A program made the translations under genes and the position numbers. Below, in pieces: positions 1 through 10,013 of a stretch of 64,000 nt of DNA (the first letter of the stretch is position 1; every line of letters begins with the position of its first letter). The notes under the pieces are model-generated. The model had not been told where the DNA came from. It saw nothing but the letters and a program-made list of their open reading frames with translations, and ran no database searches. The stretch is from Paenibacillus eucommiae (GTDB taxonomy: Bacteria; Bacillota; Bacilli; Paenibacillales; NBRC-103111): positions 213,758 through 277,757 of the forward strand of contig NZ_JAGGLB010000009.1 in NCBI RefSeq assembly GCF_017874215.1. The letters are read 5' to 3'.

Positions 1-449
1 CCCGCTTGCTTGCTGCTGGCCTCGAAGCAACCCAGTCCCCGAACCATCAGCTGATTCGATGAGAGGTCGTGAGTATCATCAGAAGAAGCACTGTGTATGC
101 TAGCTGCTCTAGTGATCGTCTGGGACAGGCGCTTTCTGGAAATCGGCTTAACCATATAGTCCAATGGATAAACATCGTAGGCGTGAATCGCATATTCTGC
201 ATGTGAAGTTGTAAACACGATATCAAGATCAGCGCGAAGCAAACGCAAGCTGCGGGCCAGCTCTAATCCATCGTCCGCGGCGATCTGGATATCCAGGAAT
301 GCAAGATCTACCTCCCATTCCCGTACAAATTCTAACGCCTCTGACGCATTCTGGAAGCACCCAACAAGCTCCACCCCTTCCATATTCGACAGCAGCCGCT
401 TCATAGCGAGCAGCATAGCAGGCTCATCATCAACGATGATAACTTTCAT
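1..449 (-). CDS. Response regulator, N-terminal part (runs off the window start)
   Basis: Reading from the ATG at 449, 149 codons are open to the window edge. The protein begins MKVIIVDDEPAML and shows a full receiver domain: acidic pair D7/D8, phospho-acceptor D53 in FLDIQIA, T80/T81 and K101 in VKPIS. After a short linker (about 105-133) a segment LMVRGLGCFE begins. It resembles the first strand of the SARP/BTAD-type winged helix found in many Paenibacillus response regulators, but too little is visible to settle the output domain; LytTR is less likely. A cognate kinase would lie outside the window. Family assignment of the receiver is secure, the effector type is a guess. Confidence 0.85.
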   Translation of the reverse strand, partial: MKVIIVDDEPAMLLAMKRLLSNMEGVELVGCFQNASEALEFVREWEVDLAFLDIQIAADDGLELARSLRLLRADLDIVFTTSHAEYAIHAYDVYPLDYMVKPISRKRLSQTITRAASIHSASSDDTHDLSSNQLMVRGLGCFEASSKQA

Positions 450-570
450 CACACTGTTCCGCCTCTCATAGTGAAGTGAAATAGTATATTTGTTTGTATA
501 CTTGTTTTGTTTCTCTCCATAATAGTATACGAAACCATGGGGTGCAAGGCAGGATATCTCATATTTCGAC

Positions 571-619
571 AAAAAAAGACTGACCCTTGATGTCATTAGA
601 ATGACATATGGGCCAGCCT
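571..619 (-). terminator. Rho-independent terminator of the RCC1/SLH gene
   Basis: On the minus strand a hairpin with arms ATGTCATT and AATGACAT, extended by GGCCC/GGGTC pairing, is followed by a run of seven T. It lies about 20 bases after the stop codon at 639. Confidence 0.75.
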
Positions 620-638
620 GAACCTAAACTCTTATGGG

Positions 639-3600
639 TTAATCAAGTATTTTCCAAAGCCGCAGAAGAACCACGGCCGCTTCCGCTCTTGTTGTTAAGC
701 CATCCGGCACAAATTGATTGCCTGCTCGTCCTTCTATAATCCCGTATCCACGGGCAGCTTCGACATAAGCCTTAGCCCAGGCAGGGATGCGTGCATCATC
801 AGCAAAAGATGTGCTTGCCATGTTGCCAGCCTTCCCTTCCATTGCCTTGGAGACCATTGCAGCCATTTCTGACCGATTTACCGTTTGCAATGGTTTCAAG
901 GTGCCATCGGAATATCCATCTAGAATTCCTTCAGCTACTGCTGTCTGGATCGCCAGGCGAGCCCACTCCGGGATAATATCCTTGTCGCTAAAAGGAATCG
1001 TGCTCGTTTCTTTATTGATCTCGATTTGAAGGGTCCGCAGCAGCATGACTGCGAATTCCGTTCGTGTGACGTGGCCATCTGGCACAAAGGAGTGGGCACT
1101 TACTCCCTCAACGATTCCCAGCTCCGCCGCTTCGCAAATATCTGGTTTTGCCCAGTGATGCTCGATATCCGTAAATGGACATACAGGAGCTGAAGGCTCA
1201 GAAGGTTCAGAAGGTTCTGTATGTTCATTATTGGCACTACGATTAATCGTTAGCGTATACGTCTTGACGCTTCCATCCTCAGCTTGGATCGTAATCTCCA
1301 GCACATTGGCTCCCACCGCCAAAGGAACGGTCGTTGCCTCATTTATGCGTTCTCCCGCCAGCTTAACAATCGCATTGGGATGAGAAGCAGACAGCTGCAG
1401 CTGGACCTGCTTCGCATCAGTCTGTGCGGTATACTCAGTAGTTCCGGGTGTGAACACAGGTGATAGTCCCAGTTCCTTGCCGGATGTATTTACGTTTAAT
1501 TTAGCTAATTCAGCGTTGCTAGAGAGAGTTACTGCTGGCTGCGGCGCGGCGCTCACAGTAACCGTAGAATTTTGGCCTGCAACCTCCACTCCGTTTAGAT
1601 AAATACTTAACATATAGTTTTTAGTGGTTTGGGCCGAATTGTACGGAAGAGAAACAATTGCTGTCGCGCTCGTGTCATTGCTGACTGCTGCTATCGCGGC
1701 TTCGACTCCGTCAATATAGACCTTCACCGTCTGCCCTGTCAGATTGGTGCCTGTTATTTCAACTGTTGTACTGCCTCCAGCGCTTGGCAAGCTGGTTGGG
1801 CTGGCAGAAATACTCGAAACCAGGGGCACAGCTACGATAAAGCTTCCATTTACCCCTTCAAGCGTATTGCCATATACATTTTCCACCACGTTCCCAGCAA
1901 CGTTAACCTCGTAAACACCATCTTCCAGCGTGTCGTTAAAGCTTACGGTAAAAGTTCGGGAAGGCTCGTCATAGCTTGGCGCATAGGCAGAAAAGTCTTG
2001 TCCATCCTTTTTCATGCTGATCAGCGGAAGCGCATTGGCCGAATTAAGCTCGGCTCCACCTGCAATCCAATATACAGCTTCGCTGACAGTAACGGAGAAT
2101 TCGGCAGGCGGCGTAGCGAATTGCTGATGATCCGTGAAGCCGCCAAAGGTAACTACTGGCTTCGTCGTATCGTACAGCAAGCTCAATGTATTGGATGCTG
2201 TATTGTTATTTCCTACTGCATCCACAGCTGCGCCGGCACCAACCGATACGGTCACAGCCTGCCCGCTCGTCGCAGGTGTAATCGTCGCCGTGTATGTTGC
2301 TGTGCTCACGGAAACTAAATTTGACACTGTGCCGTTTACGACCTCAAAGTCATCCTCGGTAAAACCACTTACGCTCTCGCTGAAGGTAATGGTCACCGGA
2401 AATGCGGCATTTACTGCATGACTCGCTGAGCTGGATACTGTTGCTGTCGGTGCAGTGTTATCCAGCACAAAGAGGTTCGAAACGACATCGGAAACATTTC
2501 CTACTTTGTCTGCTGCTCGAATGTGCAAGTACCAGTTGCCATCGCCGCTAGTCTGACTTAGCGTATCCTCGTCGCTGAAGGTCAGCCAACCGCTTGTTGG
2601 AACGGCTGTGCTTTGTGTCCACACATATTGTAATGAAGCAGCATCCATACCACTTTCCGTATCGATGACTGTTACCTTGCTTGCTGCAGTTGTTGCCACC
2701 GATAAACTCCCGTTCGTGTCAAACTGAACTTCCGGGAGCGTTGAATCGATCGCTAGCGTAATTGTATACGTCTGGCCAGTTCGCAGATAAGGCTCTACAC
2801 GAACAGGAATGACGGTATTCGCCATTGCTCCCGCTAGGTTGATCGTCGCCGTGCTACCGCTTGTTAACAGCTCATTGTTCACGTACAACGCCGAATGATT
2901 CGTGTTTGACAGAGTCGGCGTTACATGTACACTGGACAGCGAATGTCCGTCATAATAATACGTATAGGACGTGACTGAAGATTGAAAGGATTCCGTGAAA
3001 TCCCCTTCTTGTAAAACTAAACCGCTCAGATTGGCATTGCCCGGTATGTTCCCCTGGCCATTGAAGTTCTCTCCCCAGGCGACGATGGTTCCGTCTGATT
3101 TCAGTGCGAGCGAATGGAAACCTCCCGCGGCGATCGATACTACTCCACTTAGGCCCGCCGGCACGGTTGTTTGACCAACGTTATTGAATCCCCAGGCGAC
3201 GACGGTGCCGTCCGATTTTAACGCGAGCGAATGGTGCCTTCCTCCAGAAATCGCTACTACTCCGCTCAGGCCCGCCGGCACGGTTGTTTGACCAACACTA
3301 TTGCTTCCCCATGCGACGACGGTGCCGTCCGATTTTAACGCCAGCGAATGATTATCTCCCGCGGTGATCGACACCACTCCGCTCAGGCCCGCCGGCACGG
3401 TTGTTTGACCCTGTCCAGAATCTCCCCATGCGACGACGGTGCCGTCCGATTTCAGCGCGAGTGAATGATTATCTCCCGCGGCGATCGACATTACACCGTT
3501 CAGGCCACCCGGTACGGTTCTTTGACCACTATTATTGCTTCCCCAGGCGACGACAGTGCCATCCGATTTCAGCGCGAGCGAATGAACTTCTCCGGCGGCG

Positions 3601-4802
3601 ACCATCACTACACCGTTCAATCCCCCGGGAATAGTTATTTGATTCTGACTATTTAATCCCCAGCCGGTGACGGTTCCGTCTGATTTCAGCGCAAGTGAAT
3701 GGAAGTATCCTGCGGCAATCGACAACACTCCGCTCAGACTACCCGGCACGGTCGATTGATTATAATTATTTAATCCCCATGCTGCCACGGTTCCGTTTGA
3801 TCTCAGCGCGAGCGAATTACTCACTCCTGCGGCAATCTTGCTCCCTTTGACAGGCAAAGCAAGACCCGCCGGCACGTTCGTTTGACCATAAGTATTATCT
3901 CCCCATCCGACGACGGTGCCATCGGATTTTAACGCGAGCGAGTGGTGAAATCCCGCCGCGGTCGACACCACATCGGTCAGGTCCGCCGGAACGGCCGATT
4001 GACCATAGGTATCCTCTCCCCAGGCGACGATTTTCCCATTCGATTGTAATGCGATCGAATGGTGTGATCCTGCGGTGATCGCCAACACTCCGCTCAAACC
4101 AATCGGCACGTTTATCTGATTCTCATTATTAACTCCCCATGCGACCACGGTACCGTCCGCTTTTAACGCTAGCGAATGGTAGGTTCCTGCTGCAACCGAT
4201 ACCACTGAGCTAAGGCCCCCTGGCAAAGTCATTTGACCAAAGGCGTTTTCTCCCCATGCGACGACAGTTCCGTCCGATTTCAACGCGATCGAATGATTCC
4301 ATCCCGCGGCAATCGCTACAACACCGTTCAGGCCCGCGGGTACGCTTGCTTGATCTTTATCATTGTTTCCCCATGCAACAACGGTGCCGTCTGATTTCAA
4401 CGCCAGCGAGTGCGCCCGTCCTGCAGCAATCGACACCACTCCGCTTAGGCCCGACGGCACAGTCGTTTGACCACTATCATCATTGTTTCCCCAGGCGACA
4501 ACCGTCCCATCCGCTTTCAACGCCAGCGAATGATTCCATCCTGCAGCAATCGAAATCACACCGCTCAGGCCCACAGGCACAGTCGCTTGACCATTAATAT
4601 TCCCTCCCCATGCGACGACGGTGCCGTCCGCTTTTAATGCGAGCGAATGCTGCTCTCCCGCAGCGATTCGTACAAACTCCCGACTTCCAAATTCCTTGTG
4701 CGCTGCGTATGCTGAGCGAAATCCGAATGGAACGGTCAAGCTGAATAGCAATACGAACAACAAAACAAGATTTATCGTTTTTCGTAATCTAAGTGATAAC
4801 AA
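639..4802 (-). CDS. Secreted S-layer-anchored RCC1 double-propeller protein
   Basis: A 1387-residue exported protein. The signal peptide covers about residues 1-33 (ends SAYA). Fourteen RCC1-type repeats of about 39 residues follow, with core HSLALKSDGTVVAWG and a GQ.TVP.GL turn. A break (LALPVKGSK) after repeat seven suggests two seven-bladed propellers. After the propellers come a cadherin-like beta-sandwich domain (LSGLVLQEG...), Ig-like domains, an IPT-like segment, a second cadherin-like domain (LAKLNVNTSG...), a Ser/Glu/Pro linker and three C-terminal SLH domains. The SLH domains should bind pyruvylated secondary cell-wall polymer. The start is TTG with AGGAGAGG 8 bases upstream. The ligand is unknown; a role in surface adhesion or protein binding is inference. 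Confidence 0.85.
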   Translation of the reverse strand: MLSLRLRKTINLVLLFVLLFSLTVPFGFRSAYAAHKEFGSREFVRIAAGEQHSLALKADGTVVAWGGNINGQATVPVGLSGVISIAAGWNHSLALKADGTVVAWGNNDDSGQTTVPSGLSGVVSIAAGRAHSLALKSDGTVVAWGNNDKDQASVPAGLNGVVAIAAGWNHSIALKSDGTVVAWGENAFGQMTLPGGLSSVVSVAAGTYHSLALKADGTVVAWGVNNENQINVPIGLSGVLAITAGSHHSIALQSNGKIVAWGEDTYGQSAVPADLTDVVSTAAGFHHSLALKSDGTVVGWGDNTYGQTNVPAGLALPVKGSKIAAGVSNSLALRSNGTVAAWGLNNYNQSTVPGSLSGVLSIAAGYFHSLALKSDGTVTGWGLNSQNQITIPGGLNGVVMVAAGEVHSLALKSDGTVVAWGSNNSGQRTVPGGLNGVMSIAAGDNHSLALKSDGTVVAWGDSGQGQTTVPAGLSGVVSITAGDNHSLALKSDGTVVAWGSNSVGQTTVPAGLSGVVAISGGRHHSLALKSDGTVVAWGFNNVGQTTVPAGLSGVVSIAAGGFHSLALKSDGTIVAWGENFNGQGNIPGNANLSGLVLQEGDFTESFQSSVTSYTYYYDGHSLSSVHVTPTLSNTNHSALYVNNELLTSGSTATINLAGAMANTVIPVRVEPYLRTGQTYTITLAIDSTLPEVQFDTNGSLSVATTAASKVTVIDTESGMDAASLQYVWTQSTAVPTSGWLTFSDEDTLSQTSGDGNWYLHIRAADKVGNVSDVVSNLFVLDNTAPTATVSSSASHAVNAAFPVTITFSESVSGFTEDDFEVVNGTVSNLVSVSTATYTATITPATSGQAVTVSVGAGAAVDAVGNNNTASNTLSLLYDTTKPVVTFGGFTDHQQFATPPAEFSVTVSEAVYWIAGGAELNSANALPLISMKKDGQDFSAYAPSYDEPSRTFTVSFNDTLEDGVYEVNVAGNVVENVYGNTLEGVNGSFIVAVPLVSSISASPTSLPSAGGSTTVEITGTNLTGQTVKVYIDGVEAAIAAVSNDTSATAIVSLPYNSAQTTKNYMLSIYLNGVEVAGQNSTVTVSAAPQPAVTLSSNAELAKLNVNTSGKELGLSPVFTPGTTEYTAQTDAKQVQLQLSASHPNAIVKLAGERINEATTVPLAVGANVLEITIQAEDGSVKTYTLTINRSANNEHTEPSEPSEPSAPVCPFTDIEHHWAKPDICEAAELGIVEGVSAHSFVPDGHVTRTEFAVMLLRTLQIEINKETSTIPFSDKDIIPEWARLAIQTAVAEGILDGYSDGTLKPLQTVNRSEMAAMVSKAMEGKAGNMASTSFADDARIPAWAKAYVEAARGYGIIEGRAGNQFVPDGLTTRAEAAVVLLRLWKILD
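3040..4700 (-). repeat. About 117-bp tandem repeats coding for the RCC1 blades
   Basis: The coding DNA of the fourteen RCC1 blades is a degenerate tandem array with a period near 117 bp (39 codons). The strongest conservation is in the ACGACGGTGCCGTCCGAT-like segment (plus strand). Neighbouring units at 3060-3480 are nearly identical, which suggests recent expansion or gene conversion. Unit number could differ between strains. Confidence 0.8.
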
Positions 4803-5182
4803 TATGTACGCCTCTCCTTCATCTCAACTATTAGGTAACTGCGCTTTGGTCACTTGCATTCGGTTTGATTTCCTACAATAAACTCAGCTAATCCAACCTT
4901 GGTTATAGCGTGAGGTTCTAAGCTGCTGCGGTTCTTTTTTCATTTCCCTCCAAACCTATCATTCTAGGATTATCTTGGTGAAGTTGCCTCAATTGGCATT
5001 TTAACAAAACGCAATGAAAGAATTATGAAAGAATTCCTATCAGCCCATGTTCGCATCGTACCGGGGACAAGACTCCACGCTCCGCTGTCGTTGTTATCAC
5101 AGGGTATATCTGGTAGTTGCTCAATCAAAGAAAACCTCCGCTACCATTAATATGGTTTCGGAGGTTTTCTATTATGGATCCA
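4803..5182. other. Intergenic region upstream of the RCC1/SLH gene
   Basis: No gene is visible here. The stretch holds the TTG-start ribosome site (about 4811-4818), two copies in tandem of the 11-mer ATGAAAGAATT near 5010-5035, and the terminator at 5129-5170 that belongs to the next gene upstream. No clear promoter stands out. Confidence 0.4.
5129..5170 (-). terminator. Terminator of the SLH/Ig-like surface protein gene
   Basis: A perfect 12-bp inverted repeat (AGAAAACCTCCG / CGGAGGTTTTCT) encloses a second small palindrome, ACCATTAATATGGT. It begins 13 bases past the stop codon of the gene at 5183 and carries T-rich flanks on both strands, so it may also stop transcription in the other direction. 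Confidence 0.75.
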
Positions 5183-8100
5183 TCAGTTGACAGTAATGAC
5201 TAATGGGTCACTAGCTTCTTTCTGGCCTTCTCTCGCAATGATTTTAACCTTTTGACCAGCTGTTAGAACATCGGATGATACATGTATGGAGAAGGAGCCA
5301 TCACTTTTAACAATGTCCATTCCCATCACTTGATTATCCTCATTTACAAGAAAAATGGCTGTAACCATATTGTTAATTATTCTTGTGCCCTCGTAAGTCC
5401 CTTGAATTTGAGAGGATTGTGCACTAACTGTGCTTGTTACTATGGGTACAAGTGATTTAGGAGCAGCGTGTATCGTTATATAAACGGGATCACTTGGCAG
5501 TTTTCCTGCCTCATCAGCAATAATATAGATCCGCTCTCCACCTCGTAGAATCGTATACCATAAACCAATTGTCCATTTTCCCGTGTTCATGTCTGAATAG
5601 ACACCTGTAGCAATTTGACTGCCATCTTCAGCAAATAATTTTATTAATGTACTTTTAGCGGCCGTACCCTTTAATTCATTCGTGTATCCGTAGATCTGAT
5701 CATTGACCACCGGAGAACTGGTTTTTTCTAAGGGAGTTGTTGCTGTGAGCATAAGAGCTTCACTTATCAATTTACCTTTTGCATCGGCTCGAATCATTAT
5801 TGTTTCACCAGGCAACACAGCAGGGTAAGATGGCATTTGAAAGGAGAACTCTCCCAGTTGATTGGCTTCAATACTATAATTAAACGTACTATCTTCATAA
5901 TAAATATGAACCATTGCAAAAGGCTCTGCTATTCCAACTAACCTGTAGTTCGCATCCGCGTAAACCGGTACAGTAATTGTGGGTATAGATGTTAGAATCG
6001 TTGGAGCAATCGCTGTGAATATGAACGGTGCACTTTCTTTCATCTCAGGAGCCACTGCAGTCAATTGGTATTGAGCATCCGGTGTTAGTTCCAGGTCCCA
6101 AAAAGTAATTGTCCCATCAAAAGCCAGGTAGCTTTCTGCAATGACCGTACCATCCACGTCTTTCAAATACAGAATTAACTGTGGATTAGTGATGTTAGTT
6201 ACATGAATATAAGTAAAGTCACTATACACCTCTCCATATATTTCGGGAGTAGAAGTAATAGCTCTACTCTGCACAACTTTGGCGAGTGATTCACTAATTA
6301 TCTTCTCATAGCCTTTAGCCGAAATATATAGGGTCTCTCCGGCGATGGTAGGTGCTAGTAATTGAATGCTAAAATCACCTCCATATTGCTGAGAGTTAGC
6401 TTTCCCTTCACCGATTACTGTTCCATCAGCCCGTTTAACGACAATAATGGAATCGCCCTCTGCTTTTCCTGAAAGATAATAGGAAGTTTCATAGAGGATT
6501 GCGTCTATTGTAGGAGGTGATGTAACAACAGTAGGAGCCACAACTTCAACCTTGGCAGGATCACTAATGCTCTTTCCATCAGCCTGAGCGTAAACTAATA
6601 TTTGTTCCCCAGAAGTTAACGGGTAGCTCTCAAATAGATAAACTCCAAAACCGTTGCCGAGATTGTTATAGTATCGACCAATTAAGGTTCCGTCCATTTT
6701 CGTTATTGTGATTTCGTTTGCCCAATCCTCAACCGTACCCCTGACATATCTGGTATCGTCGTAAACGACGCTAGTTACGTTAGGTGACTTGGTTTTGGGC
6801 CTTTCAACAACGTTAACCTCAAACCGTTCACTTATCCATCCGTCTTTAGCAAATAAAGTAACGAACAGTTTGTCGTTCTTGTTCAGTACCAAATCAGGAT
6901 TATAATCATACAAATTAAAGCTGAAAAAAGTATCGAATTGACCTGGCAGGGAATTAAGTACCGTCCCATCCTCCAATTCCACTTTAACGGAAAAAGGCTT
7001 TGATAAATCAAAGACACTTCCGCTAATATAACCAATATCTGCGAATACTACTTTCTCAACGGTTGGCAATGGAGCGTTCTCTTCAATAATAATATCCGGC
7101 AGTGTCAGCCTCTGTCCCGCTTCTACTGTAAACTCATCGGTATAATATCTTACCAGCCCCAAATAGATATTGACAATATAAGTACCAGGGGGGACCATGT
7201 TGAATGTGAAGCTTCCACTTTTATTTGTTTCGGTAATATACGTGCCCGACGTCTCATTAACACCTTCCAACCGAATACCATACATCATAATAGGCCTCGG
7301 TGTTATCTCGTCATATTTTAAATAAAATAACGAACCTGTCACGGTAGTTTTAGCTTGAGTCACCGTAAATGCTTGAGAAAGCAAAGCTTTTGCATTTTTG
7401 TAAGAGACAGAATATATGATTACTTGATCTTCGTCAGTATTAACGGTCGGTGCGACAGTTAATTTTACTGTTGTCTTATCAGCCTTTAAGCTGACCAGAC
7501 TAACATCTGTTTTCTGAAAAACACCATTATTGGTCTTCTTTAACACAGTGAAGTCCGAAGCTTCTGGGGAACCTGTTAAGATCTTATTAAACAGGACTTC
7601 AACTGTTCCGTTAGCCGCATTGATGCTAGTAACAGCTAAAGCCGGACTTTCTGGCATTGGGATACCGCCGCCCCCACCACCTCCTCCTCCAAAAAATGGA
7701 GTAGTTGGCGATTTTTCTTTTGGCAAAACGGAATCTTTCGCATCATCTGACAGCATGATTTCATTGATTCGACCATCACCTGAAATGGTAGACTTACTAT
7801 TTAAATCAAGCTTCTGGACAATTACATCCTTATTAAGGAAAACACTTAGTATAACTAGCTTTTCTTTAATTAGCAAGCTCTTTATATTTCCAGAATTAAT
7901 AGTAAACTTATGGATATTTCCATTTAAACTAATATTGTTAAAATCACCAGCTATCGTTATATGCCTCGCTTTTGTTTCTTTTGTTTCAGGGAGTACAGTT
8001 AAATCAATAAAGCCCTCTCCAGACATATTCATTTCTTCTATATTTGCGCTGGATAAAATTTGAGTGTTCTGGATTCTCGTTGTCCCCTCCGCAACAACCC

Positions 8101-8989
8101 TGACAGCATTTTCTGATTTATTTACAATCACCGTGCCTAACTGACTATTTCTTATATGAATACTATTGACGCCACCGCCTTCAATTCGAGTAATGCCGTC
8201 TACTTCTACCTGATCCATATAAAAATTTCCATCGCCAATTTCCTTAGATATTATCAGATCCCCTAAAATATGCATGTTCTGGAGAGTCACATCCGAAGAT
8301 TGGATGATAACATCACTATGTACCGTATTTAAAGAAGTTTCACTAAAGGTGCCTGCTTTATCATAAATGATTGTGCTTGCAGCAAGAGTTTTCTTAATTG
8401 CCACAACAGATTCTGCACGAGTCATTTGGCGTAGAGGTTGAAAAGTTCCATCCTGGTATTTATCCATAATACCTTTACTTACAATGTTGTTTATTGCCAT
8501 TTTGCTCCAAGAAGGGATGACGTTCGAATCCGTTAAAGTAATTGGCGTAGTACTTCCTGGGGCGTTCAACTTCAATATATTCGACAGGATCATTGCCGTT
8601 TCTTGTCTATTTATTTGTTGATTAGATCGGAAAGTGTTGTCGTCAAATCCATTAATGTAGCCTTGTGCAATTGCCTTTTGTACCTCTTGGTACACCCAAT
8701 CTGTTTGTTTTATATCTTTAAAGCTAATCGGGCTCATATCTGAATACCTGAATGCCCTGTTCACAAGAGCTACGAATTCCCCTCTGGATATTACGTTGTT
8801 CGGCCTAAATGTTTGATCCGGATATCCAGTTATTATTCCTTTATCAAGCCATTCTTGTATGTCCTCTTCGGCCCAATGTCCCTCAATATCTTTGAATGGA
8901 TCAGCTTCACCGTAAATATTTCCAAAAGGAATAAGAAAAAATAAGATCAACATCAACCAAGTGTTCTTAAAGTACTGGTTTTTTAACAA
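5183..8989 (-). CDS. Large S-layer-homology surface protein with Ig-like repeats
   Basis: A 1268-residue exported protein. A hydrophobic signal segment (about 10-27) is followed by three SLH domains (about 30-200; motifs FKDIEGHWAEE, FKDIKQTDWV, IPSWSKMAI). Next comes a repetitive beta-strand-rich region (about 205-430) that looks like a right-handed beta-helix, then a nine-glycine linker. A SbsC-like Ig domain (TSINAANGTVEVLFNK) and a carboxypeptidase-regulatory-like beta-sandwich follow. The C-terminal half is seven Ig-like repeats of about 85 residues, each opening with a TS.P.V...VY.....GT pattern. The start is TTG with GGGAGTGG 9 bases upstream. This is the usual plan of Paenibacillus wall-bound proteins; its ligand cannot be told from the sequence. 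Confidence 0.85.
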   Translation of the reverse strand: MLKNQYFKNTWLMLILFFLIPFGNIYGEADPFKDIEGHWAEEDIQEWLDKGIITGYPDQTFRPNNVISRGEFVALVNRAFRYSDMSPISFKDIKQTDWVYQEVQKAIAQGYINGFDDNTFRSNQQINRQETAMILSNILKLNAPGSTTPITLTDSNVIPSWSKMAINNIVSKGIMDKYQDGTFQPLRQMTRAESVVAIKKTLAASTIIYDKAGTFSETSLNTVHSDVIIQSSDVTLQNMHILGDLIISKEIGDGNFYMDQVEVDGITRIEGGGVNSIHIRNSQLGTVIVNKSENAVRVVAEGTTRIQNTQILSSANIEEMNMSGEGFIDLTVLPETKETKARHITIAGDFNNISLNGNIHKFTINSGNIKSLLIKEKLVILSVFLNKDVIVQKLDLNSKSTISGDGRINEIMLSDDAKDSVLPKEKSPTTPFFGGGGGGGGGIPMPESPALAVTSINAANGTVEVLFNKILTGSPEASDFTVLKKTNNGVFQKTDVSLVSLKADKTTVKLTVAPTVNTDEDQVIIYSVSYKNAKALLSQAFTVTQAKTTVTGSLFYLKYDEITPRPIMMYGIRLEGVNETSGTYITETNKSGSFTFNMVPPGTYIVNIYLGLVRYYTDEFTVEAGQRLTLPDIIIEENAPLPTVEKVVFADIGYISGSVFDLSKPFSVKVELEDGTVLNSLPGQFDTFFSFNLYDYNPDLVLNKNDKLFVTLFAKDGWISERFEVNVVERPKTKSPNVTSVVYDDTRYVRGTVEDWANEITITKMDGTLIGRYYNNLGNGFGVYLFESYPLTSGEQILVYAQADGKSISDPAKVEVVAPTVVTSPPTIDAILYETSYYLSGKAEGDSIIVVKRADGTVIGEGKANSQQYGGDFSIQLLAPTIAGETLYISAKGYEKIISESLAKVVQSRAITSTPEIYGEVYSDFTYIHVTNITNPQLILYLKDVDGTVIAESYLAFDGTITFWDLELTPDAQYQLTAVAPEMKESAPFIFTAIAPTILTSIPTITVPVYADANYRLVGIAEPFAMVHIYYEDSTFNYSIEANQLGEFSFQMPSYPAVLPGETIMIRADAKGKLISEALMLTATTPLEKTSSPVVNDQIYGYTNELKGTAAKSTLIKLFAEDGSQIATGVYSDMNTGKWTIGLWYTILRGGERIYIIADEAGKLPSDPVYITIHAAPKSLVPIVTSTVSAQSSQIQGTYEGTRIINNMVTAIFLVNEDNQVMGMDIVKSDGSFSIHVSSDVLTAGQKVKIIAREGQKEASDPLVITVN

Positions 8990-9340
8990 TGGATTTGGCC
9001 ACTCCCTAATAGATTTGGTAGTTTCAATATAGTAAATTCCCCGTTAAATAGTAGCATATGAAACGCTAGTCCTTCTGGACTATGACTCTTTGATCTACTA
9101 CGACTTCAGCAAATTCTAGGATCTTCTCCTTCTTTAATTAATTCGCCCTAAATATTTCCAATTCTCTCTACTTTCATTTCACATTTTTTATTTAATTTTC
9201 CAAATAGTCTTTGTATTTGAATTATAATTGCTGTGACTGAATATATCAATGGTTGTTCTTCTCGTAATCAAATACAAGCCATTAAAATAAACGCCTTGCC
9301 GCGTCCTTTGATGTGCGTGTTTGTGACTTGGGTGCGTTGC

Positions 9341-9511
9341 GGAGGGAATGCCTGTGGGCTCCAGCCGCTGTTAAAGATTTGTTCCCTTAAGTGGAATGGA
9401 TGAGGAGGTAGGAACAAATCTTTAAAGGCGGACGCTAACGCTCTTCCACCCACAGCCCTTCCCTCTCTTTAGCTACAATCGCACGAATCACACGAACACC
9501 AAGCTCAAACG
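9341..9511 (+). repeat. Dispersed composite palindromic element, copy A
   Basis: This 171-bp segment is about 93 percent identical by eye to 57441-57609, in the same orientation. Its first 125 bp fold on themselves: an inner perfect inverted repeat TTAAAGATTTGTTCC / GGAACAAATCTTTAA and outer GTGGG-type arms, which have more mismatches here than in copy B. The last 45 bp (AGCTACAATCGCACG...) are conserved but not palindromic. No protein-like constraint is seen: several differences between the copies change the amino acid in the only shared open frame. Confidence 0.8.
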
Positions 9512-9561
9512 AAGGCGCAGCGCTAGGAATGAAGAGCACGCAGGTGAGAAGGATCTGCTAC

Positions 9562-9632
9562 TTTAACGATGTTTTTCATCGTTAAAAGCACTGGGTCCTC
9601 TCCTTATTCTTCATTTAACGATGAAAACATCG
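9562..9632 (+). repeat. Two short hairpin repeats (TTTAACGATG type)
   Basis: The first unit (9562-9586) is TTTAACGATG, a T5 loop, then CATCGTTAAA. The second (9614-9632) is a decayed unit with an A4 loop and only CATCG in the right arm. The same 25-bp hairpin occurs four times at 57707-57895. The preceding TCTGCTAC and the 26-27-bp gap are shared between the two loci. Confidence 0.75.
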
Positions 9633-9870
9633 CCCAAGTGCATCGCGCGCTCAAAAGGACTGCCCACAGAGGCTGCTTCCTGAGGGAAGGGGATAGTGGC
9701 GATAGGGAAATCTGTGTTTCCTTTCTGATTCCCATGGTGAATGAACAGTCACACCGATTACTTCATCACTATAAAGCTGCACCATACGACTACTTCTTTT
9801 TCAACTGATTCTATAGACCTATTTTTAATATGATGATAACACAATGGAAAATATAGGGATGGTGGGTTGT

Positions 9871-9976
9871 ATGACAAAAAATAAAATTCTATTATTATTT
9901 TCTTACTGTTGATGTTCGTACCAACAAATGTATCTACGGAGGACCCAATTAAGCTTAACTATACTGCCCGCTCGCA
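9871..9976 (+). pseudogene. Possible remnant of a small exported-protein gene
   Basis: From the ATG at 9871 the frame reads MTKNKILLLFSYC and stops at 9910. Shifting by one base at the stop gives a continuing signal-peptide-like stretch (LLMFVPTNVSTEDPIKLNYT) that runs to the terminator at 9978. The picture fits the 5' end of a secreted-protein gene with a frameshift and a large internal deletion. A chance open frame cannot be excluded. Confidence 0.3.
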
Positions 9977-9977
9977 G

Positions 9978-10013
9978 AAAAGGCTGCCAACACATTGCTG
10001 TCGGCAGCCTTTT
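9978..10013 (+). terminator. Strong hairpin terminator
   Basis: A perfect 11-bp stem AAAAGGCTGCC / GGCAGCCTTTT with a 14-base loop. It can act in both directions and follows the gene remnant. Confidence 0.7.

Noticed and set aside
1629..2318. 229-codon open frame opposite the RCC1/SLH gene
   Set aside because: It is a shadow of the long minus-strand gene, with no ribosome site or recognisable domain.
7530..8063. 177-codon open frame opposite the SLH/Ig gene with a proline run
   Set aside because: The proline run is the complement of the poly-glycine linker of the real gene.
9268..9453. Small protein encoded on the minus strand of the composite repeat (a similar frame exists at 57354-57590)
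   Set aside because: No ribosome site. Differences between the two copies often change the amino acid, and the palindrome explains the conservation better.
9569..9808. 79-codon open frame across the hairpin repeats
   Set aside because: It starts inside a hairpin repeat, has no ribosome site and no protein-like pattern.
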